In this document: piece by piece, positions 58,749-64,000 of the stretch
Position numbering within the stretch: the first letter of the stretch is position 1
How the letters are laid out: each line of letters begins with the position of its first letter
Source: Jejuia sp. UBA6058
GTDB lineage: Bacteria; Bacteroidota; Bacteroidia; Flavobacteriales; Flavobacteriaceae
Assembly (NCBI GenBank): GCA_002428965.1
Contig: DIYI01000016.1
Span: 167,638 to 231,637, forward strand
Direction: 5' to 3'
Length of the DNA: 64,000 nucleotides
Made by a program: the position numbers and the translations under genes
Notes under the pieces: model-generated
What the model was told of the DNA's origin: nothing
What the model saw: only the letters and a program-made list of their open reading frames with translations
The model's database searches: none

Positions 58749-59669
58749 TTAAAAGAAACGTGGTGATTTAAGTTGTTTTTCTTTAGATTTTAATTCGAAA
58801 CGTAACATGATTTCATGTGTACCATTATTAAAATCTTGAAGTTCGGTTGTGGTGTAATCGTAGGCATAACCTATCATGAGTTTTGGGCTAATTTGAAGAC
58901 CAATCAATCCACTTACAGAATCGTCCCAACGGTATGCTACACCTAATCTTAATGATTCATTGAATAAGAAATTCGCAGAGACATCAGCTATAATTGGAGC
59001 ACCAACAACAAACTTTCCTAAAAAAGCCGGTTTGAATTTAACAGTAGGGCTTAAATCAAATACCTTACCTGCAATCAAAAAGTAGTGCAAGCGTTCTGCA
59101 GCGACCACATCTTGAATTTCATCATAGTGTTCATCCGTTAAGAAATTTGGTACAGATAACCCAACATAAGTATCATCGCTATGCCAGTATACCCCTGCTC
59201 CAATAGTTGGTAAAAACCTATTATTTATATTATTCTGAAAAATAGCTTCTTGTTCTTGAAATCTACCTCTCGTGAAATCGACATTTAGCATGCGCCCACC
59301 ACCTTTCAATCCAAAAGATAATTTACTGTCATTATTCAAATGAATGGTATATGAAAAGTTAGCGTCAAAATAGAATTCATCTGATGGTCCAAGTCTATCA
59401 TTTACAATAGAAAAACCTAAACCTACATTTTTTCCTACTGGTGACTCTACACTAAACGATTGTGTCTCTGGAGCACCATCTAACCCAACCCATTGTGTTC
59501 TATGTAAACCTGTTACTGTCAAATGGCCTCTAGAACCTGCGTAAGCAGAATTTACGGTTAATGTGTTAAACATATAATCGGTATACTGCGGATCTTGTTG
59601 TGCGTAACTCGCAAAAGAAAGCAATAATGAAAGAACAATCGTGCTTAGCACTGTAAGCTTTGTGTTCAT
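58749..59669 (-). CDS. PorP/SprF-family type IX secretion outer-membrane protein
   Basis: The protein has about 306 residues. The start at MNTKLTVLSTIVLSLLLSF (59669) gives a proper signal peptide ending SYAQQ; in-frame sequence upstream to 59741 overlaps the adhesin gene end and is rejected. The mature protein begins DPQYTDYMFNTLTVNSAYAGSRG, the family hallmark, and continues as a barrel (GLGFSIVNDRLGPSDEFYFD, MIGYAYDYTTTELQDFNNGT). SprF proteins help secrete and anchor partner adhesins with CHU_C-type C-termini. The partner is the large gene immediately upstream. Confidence 0.9.
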   Translation of the reverse strand: MNTKLTVLSTIVLSLLLSFASYAQQDPQYTDYMFNTLTVNSAYAGSRGHLTVTGLHRTQWVGLDGAPETQSFSVESPVGKNVGLGFSIVNDRLGPSDEFYFDANFSYTIHLNNDSKLSFGLKGGGRMLNVDFTRGRFQEQEAIFQNNINNRFLPTIGAGVYWHSDDTYVGLSVPNFLTDEHYDEIQDVVAAERLHYFLIAGKVFDLSPTVKFKPAFLGKFVVGAPIIADVSANFLFNESLRLGVAYRWDDSVSGLIGLQISPKLMIGYAYDYTTTELQDFNNGTHEIMLRFELKSKEKQLKSPRFF

Positions 59670-59719
59670 GCCTGTATTTTTATAGTCGTAAAACATCTTA
59701 TTCTTTTTAATATCCATAA

Positions 59720-62700
59720 TTACCTTTGTATATATAACCATCCTGCTACTGGTTCAGAACCATCCCCCAGATCTAAAACATAGTAGTATGTTCCTACTGG
59801 TAATTTTTCATTTCTGTTTAAAACAGACCTTCCGTTGGACACACCATCAAAGGCGTTATCGTAACCTTCTTTGGTATACACTAGGTTACCCCATCTATTA
59901 AATACTTTTAAGGTATTATCTGGATAATTGTTAATACAATCTATGTAGAACACTTCGTTTTTACCATTGCCATTTGGCGAAAACTCATTGTAAATTGTTA
60001 AACATTTTGGATCTACTTCGGCTGTATCTAAATCATTATTTTCGTTAGAATCAATTTGATCTAAATATTGAAGCGATGCCGTATTTAAATAATCATTAAC
60101 ATCAAGCACGGTGACGACTATTTCCAAAGTTTCTGTTAATCCCGCCATAACCACTGGTATTTGCCATACACCTGTTTCTGCATCATAACTTCCAAATGAA
60201 GGATTAGCAGATTCAAACTGATACCCTTGCGGTAATACGTCCAATATCTCTACAGATGTGGCATCTATACCACCTAAGTTTGAAGCTGATATTGTAAACG
60301 TAACTATATCTGCTATTGCTGGATTGGTATCACTAACATTTTTAACTACTTCAATATCTGCTGAAGGTGTATTGATTTGAGCATTAGCTTCATCGTCTTC
60401 ACTTTGATCACCATCATCATTATTTGGTTCACTATTAGGGTCAAACTGATCTGCTGCAATAATTTCCGCTATATTTAGATATTCTCCAGCTACTAGCGTT
60501 GGCATATTCACCGTAACATCATAAGTGATTGTTAACCCTGTGAGCGGTACGGTTAAATTACTCCAAATTATTTCGTCATCATCTAAAATTCCACCATTGC
60601 TTATATTACTTATGTTGCTATAACCAATTGGTATCACATCTTCAATTGCTACACCAGTTGCTTCATTGGCTCCTGCATTATCTATCTGCAATGTAAAGGT
60701 GATGACTTCTCCAACATTAGCATTAATATTACTTACCGTTTTAGTTAAACTTAAGTCTGCTGTTTCTGTTAGAATTAGTATACCATCTTCGTCATCTTCA
60801 CTTTGATCGCCATCATCATTATTGGGTGAACTGTCTGGATCTAAAACTTCAGAACCTGTAATTTGAGCAACGTTGAGATATTCGTCTGTAACTCCAGTTG
60901 GTTCATTAATTAATACATCAATAAATAGTATTTGAGAACTTCCACTTTGAATGGTTCCAACATTCCAAACACCTGTAGATTCGTTGTAAATACCAGAGGT
61001 AGCACTATACAAGATGAAATCAAATCCAGATGCTAAAATATCTGTTACCTCTACACCCGTTGCGGCATCAGGCCCATCATTAGTTACCGTAATTTGGAAG
61101 GTAATTTCTTCACCTACATTTGGTGTAATATCGGTATCAACAACTGTTTTTGTTAATGATAAATCTGCAAAAGCCACTACTGGAGTAACCAATACACTAT
61201 CTTCATCATCTTCACTTTGATCGCCATCATCATTATTTGGGACGGAATCATTATCCAAAATATCAGACCCTATTACCTGGGCAATATTTAAATAATCTCC
61301 AGTACCATTTACCAATACATCAATCAATAAGGTCTCTGTAGCACCATTTGCAATATTTCCAACATTCCAGATTCCTGTAGTTTCATCATAAGTCCCGGAA
61401 GTAGAACTGAATAAAATAAAATCAAACCCGGATGGTAATACGTCTGAAACTTGAACAGCTGTTGCATCTTCAGGACCGTCATTTGTCACTGTTATAATAA
61501 AGGTAATTTCAGACCCCACAAGTGGTGACAAGTCGCCATCAACAACACCTTTAGTTAAGGATAAATCTGCTACTGATGCAATCGGTGTAACCACCTCATT
61601 ATCCTCGTCATCTTCACTTTGATCACCATCATCATTGTTTGGTGTAGAGTCAGAATCTAAAACATCTGAAGCTGTCACTTGAGCTATATTCACATAATCT
61701 CCTGTAGGATTCACAAGAACATCAATTAATAAAGTTTCAGATTCACCAGGATTTACAGTACCAACTGTCCACAATCCCGTGTTTTCATTATAGGTTCCAG
61801 AGGTTGAACTGAATAGTATAAAGTCGTATCCGGATGGTAATAAATCTATCACTTCAACACCAGTTGCAACTTCAGGACCGTCATTAGTTACCGTAATTTG
61901 GAAAGTTATTTCTGTTCCTACTAATGGAGATGTGTCTCCGTCAACAACAACCTTATTCAATGAAAGGTCTGCAATTGGAGTTACTGGTGTAACTATAGCA
62001 TTATCTTCATCATCTTCACTTTGATCTCCATCGTCGTTATTTGGGGTTGAATCCGCATCTAAAATATCTGATGCAGTCACTTGAGCCACGTTTGTATAAT
62101 CTCCTGATGGATTTACAAGAACGTCTATCAATAAAGTTTCTGTTGCTCCATTGGCAATTGAACCAACATTCCAAACCCCCGTAGTTTCATTATATGTACC
62201 AGAAGTTGAACTAAAGAGTATAAAATCAAAGCCTGAAGGTAATAGATCTGTTACTTCTACCCCAGTAGCGGCTTCTGGTCCATCATTGGTCACTGCTATT
62301 TGGAATGTGATTTCAGTTCCTACTAAAGGTGATGTATCTCCATCTACAACCGTTTTAGTTAATGAAATATCTGCTATCGCAGTAACAGGCGTTACTATGG
62401 CATTATCTTCATCGTCTTCACTTTGATCGCCATCATCATTATTTGGGGTAGAATCAATGTCATATACATCTGAAGCGGTTACCTCTGCAATATTGAGATA
62501 ATCACCAGAACCATTTACCAATACATCAATCAATAAAGTTTCAGATTCACCGGCTCCAATGGAGCCTACGGTCCATAAACCTGTAGTTTCGTTGTATATA
62601 CCTGCAGTTGAACTGTAAAGAATAAAGTCATATCCTGAAGGTAATAAATCAACTACTTCAACACTTGTTGCTGCTTGAGGACCATCGTTAAATACTCTAA

Positions 62701-64000
62701 TCTCAAACGTAATTTCCGATCCAATTAAAGGTGTTGTATCTCCGTCTACTACGGTTTTAGTTAATGATAAATCAGCCTGTGCTGGTACAACCGTGAGGCT
62801 ATCCTCATCGTCATCATCGCCATCGCTATCTCCATCTTCATCTACCGTTTCATCCGTTGTAGGGTCACTGTCTGGATCATACTGATCACTCGCCGTGATC
62901 TGAGCTACATTGGTGTACTCGCCCAATGTTCCCGTTGGGGCGTTTACCGTGGCTTCATAGGTTAACGTAACCATGCCGTTGTTAGCTGCTACGGTTAATC
63001 CTGACCACGAGGCTGTATTGCTGGTTTGTGTACCACCATTGTTTACCGAAGTTAATGTGTAACCTGATGGCAAGACATCTTCTACTGATACATTCGTCGC
63101 TATGTCTGGACCTGAATTGGTGATTGTTAACGTAAAGGTTACAGTATCCCCTACATTGGGTTGACTATTACTTATTGTCTTAACAATACTCAAGTCCGCC
63201 TCCTGTGGCGTTACCGCTGCCGTGGCCTCATCATCGTCTGGTATGCCATCGCCGTAATCGTCCGCTGTCTCATCTGAGGTTGGATCACTGTCAGGATCAT
63301 GCTGATCGCTGGCCGTGATACGTACTTGGTTAACATATTCATTCGATGCTCCTGTTGGGGCATCTACTATCGCTTCAAAAGTTAAAGTAACTGTATCTGT
63401 TCCTAACGGTACTGATAACCCTGTCCAATCTATTTGATTCGTTACTGTCTCTGTTCCTGAGTTACTAATGTTTGTAACATTGCTATATCCTACAGGCAAT
63501 ACATCTTGTACTGATACATTAGTAGCTGCTACATCGCCTGAGTTGCTTATCGTTATTGTAAAAGTTACCGTATCGCCTACGTTTGGTGTTGCATCACTTA
63601 CTATCTTAGCTATAGATAAATCTGAAGTCTGTGGCGTTACTGTAAAACTATCTTCTTCATCTTCACTTTGATCACCATCGTCGTTATCTGGTGTACTATC
63701 AGGATCAAACTGGTCACTTCCTGTTACCTCTGCTACATTCTTGTATTCATCCGTTGCTCCTGTTGGGGCATCTACTGTAACCTGATAACTCAATGTGATT
63801 GTTGCGCCATTGGTGATGCTCAGTCCCGTCCAATCTATTTCATTACCCGTAGCTACTCCACCATTGTCTATGCTAGTAATCGCACTATAACCTGATGGCA
63901 CTACATCCTTCACCGATACGCCTGTAGCATCGTCTGGACCGTTATTTGTAACCACGATCTCAAAGACTACTGTATCCCCTACATTTGGCGTAGCGCTACT
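59720..64000 (-). CDS. Very large DUF11-repeat surface adhesin with type B T9SS sorting domain; 5' end outside window
   Basis: At least 1426 residues are visible; the frame stays open to 64000. It contains ten DUF11-like Ig repeats of about 120 residues (the first partial), each opening with ADLSLTKTV-type sequence, then NDGPEAATGVEVTDLLPSGF and a closing acidic linker such as STPNNDDGDQSEDDED. After the last repeat comes the CHU_C gliding-motility C-terminal domain (LTIYNEFSPNGNGKNEVFYI, LKVFNRWGNLVYTKEGY, LPVGTYYYVLDLGD), the type B signal for type IX secretion. The downstream SprF and OmpA genes complete an adhesin export set. Asp-rich linkers suggest calcium binding. Confidence 0.93.
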   Translation of the reverse strand, partial: SSATPNVGDTVVFEIVVTNNGPDDATGVSVKDVVPSGYSAITSIDNGGVATGNEIDWTGLSITNGATITLSYQVTVDAPTGATDEYKNVAEVTGSDQFDPDSTPDNDDGDQSEDEEDSFTVTPQTSDLSIAKIVSDATPNVGDTVTFTITISNSGDVAATNVSVQDVLPVGYSNVTNISNSGTETVTNQIDWTGLSVPLGTDTVTLTFEAIVDAPTGASNEYVNQVRITASDQHDPDSDPTSDETADDYGDGIPDDDEATAAVTPQEADLSIVKTISNSQPNVGDTVTFTLTITNSGPDIATNVSVEDVLPSGYTLTSVNNGGTQTSNTASWSGLTVAANNGMVTLTYEATVNAPTGTLGEYTNVAQITASDQYDPDSDPTTDETVDEDGDSDGDDDDEDSLTVVPAQADLSLTKTVVDGDTTPLIGSEITFEIRVFNDGPQAATSVEVVDLLPSGYDFILYSSTAGIYNETTGLWTVGSIGAGESETLLIDVLVNGSGDYLNIAEVTASDVYDIDSTPNNDDGDQSEDDEDNAIVTPVTAIADISLTKTVVDGDTSPLVGTEITFQIAVTNDGPEAATGVEVTDLLPSGFDFILFSSTSGTYNETTGVWNVGSIANGATETLLIDVLVNPSGDYTNVAQVTASDILDADSTPNNDDGDQSEDDEDNAIVTPVTPIADLSLNKVVVDGDTSPLVGTEITFQITVTNDGPEVATGVEVIDLLPSGYDFILFSSTSGTYNENTGLWTVGTVNPGESETLLIDVLVNPTGDYVNIAQVTASDVLDSDSTPNNDDGDQSEDDEDNEVVTPIASVADLSLTKGVVDGDLSPLVGSEITFIITVTNDGPEDATAVQVSDVLPSGFDFILFSSTSGTYDETTGIWNVGNIANGATETLLIDVLVNGTGDYLNIAQVIGSDILDNDSVPNNDDGDQSEDDEDSVLVTPVVAFADLSLTKTVVDTDITPNVGEEITFQITVTNDGPDAATGVEVTDILASGFDFILYSATSGIYNESTGVWNVGTIQSGSSQILFIDVLINEPTGVTDEYLNVAQITGSEVLDPDSSPNNDDGDQSEDDEDGILILTETADLSLTKTVSNINANVGEVITFTLQIDNAGANEATGVAIEDVIPIGYSNISNISNGGILDDDEIIWSNLTVPLTGLTITYDVTVNMPTLVAGEYLNIAEIIAADQFDPNSEPNNDDGDQSEDDEANAQINTPSADIEVVKNVSDTNPAIADIVTFTISASNLGGIDATSVEILDVLPQGYQFESANPSFGSYDAETGVWQIPVVMAGLTETLEIVVTVLDVNDYLNTASLQYLDQIDSNENNDLDTAEVDPKCLTIYNEFSPNGNGKNEVFYIDCINNYPDNTLKVFNRWGNLVYTKEGYDNAFDGVSNGRSVLNRNEKLPVGTYYYVLDLGDGSEPVAGWLYIQR
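60380..63960. repeat. Tandem ~360-bp DNA repeats encoding DUF11 domains
   Basis: Near-identical blocks recur about every 360-390 bp, marked by the plus-strand sequence TCTTCACTTTGATC-CCATC at 60398, 60806, 61218, 61614, 62024, 62416 and 63661 (approximate starts). The middle five units (about 61,000-62,750) are most alike, suggesting recent duplication or gene conversion. The unit after 62,780 is more diverged and carries a longer Asp-rich linker. Confidence 0.75.

Noticed and set aside
60990..63895. Plus-strand ORFs of 67-91 codons antisense to the DUF11 gene
   Set aside because: They recur at the same position in each repeat and are mirror images of the repetitive coding sequence, with no start signals of their own.
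60380..63960. CRISPR array
   Set aside because: The repeats are about 360-390 bp coding units without unique spacers; no cas gene is present.

Overview
The window is chromosomal DNA from a member of the Flavobacteriaceae (Bacteroidota), probably a marine one. The evidence is low G+C content, TAnnTTTG-type -7 promoter boxes instead of TATAAT, a fused CcoN-CcoO cbb3 oxidase, PorP/SprF and CHU_C proteins of the type IX secretion and gliding machinery, a CarboxypepD_reg TonB-type receptor, and several Bacteroidota-type domain families. The genus cannot be settled from the sequence.

Layout. 1-612: 5' part of a pyruvate formate-lyase gene. 960-8833: fatty acid beta-oxidation block (acyl-CoA synthetase, MarR regulator, then fadN-fadA-fadE in the order known from Bacillus). 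9001-12255: small secreted protein, short M1 aminopeptidase, two YdeI-family proteins. 12257-16736: LytTR two-component pair and a divergent outer-membrane receptor. 16754-21021: sucrose-type cluster (fructokinase-like kinase, SPS-like glycosyltransferase, fused SPP-like phosphatase/GH100 invertase-like enzyme). 21272-27971: MoxR-like ATPase, VWA protein, Crp/Fnr regulator, universal stress protein, receiver-Crp fusion regulator and a FixL-like heme-PAS kinase, all leftward. 28129-37235: cbb3 oxidase locus (ccoI, ccoS, ccoNO, ccoQ, ccoP, ccoG, ccoH, TauE/SafE protein). 37571-42676: TetR regulator with an ABC/HlyD/TolC export system. 42680-45202: HxlR regulator, DJ-1-like protein, NADP-binding protein, and a lone secreted protein flanked by inverted repeats. 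45499-47796: universal stress protein and hemN. 47925-53000: lipoproteins, a DUF985 cupin, an ECF sigma factor with its likely anti-sigma factor and a divergent target, VanX-like dipeptidase, AlkB. 53518-56653: DUF4369 lipoprotein, tRNA-Thr, and the idi-queD-manA operon. 56764-64000: OmpA/PD40 protein, PorP/SprF protein and a very large DUF11-repeat adhesin that runs off the right edge.

Main result. Five promoters (pflB, universal stress protein, ccoI, ccoS/ccoNO, hemN) carry an Fnr-type palindrome (ATGAC-N4-GTCAT or close variants). In all five its centre lies exactly 33 bp from the centre of a TAnnTTTG-type -7 box. This outlines a low-oxygen regulon that covers respiration with a high-affinity oxidase, oxygen-independent heme synthesis, fermentation and stress. 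Candidate regulators are encoded in the middle of it: a Crp/Fnr protein with an N-terminal CxxC, and a receiver-Crp fusion paired with a kinase whose PAS domain keeps the heme ligand His and oxygen-sensing Arg positions of FixL.

Other points are a dispersed repeat family with four copies in and around the cbb3 region, a palindromic repeat translated in frame inside the MoxR-like ATPase, divergent ECF-type promoters with identical GTAACC-N16-CGTC architecture, and an ABC exporter whose ATPase keeps only the Walker A motif.
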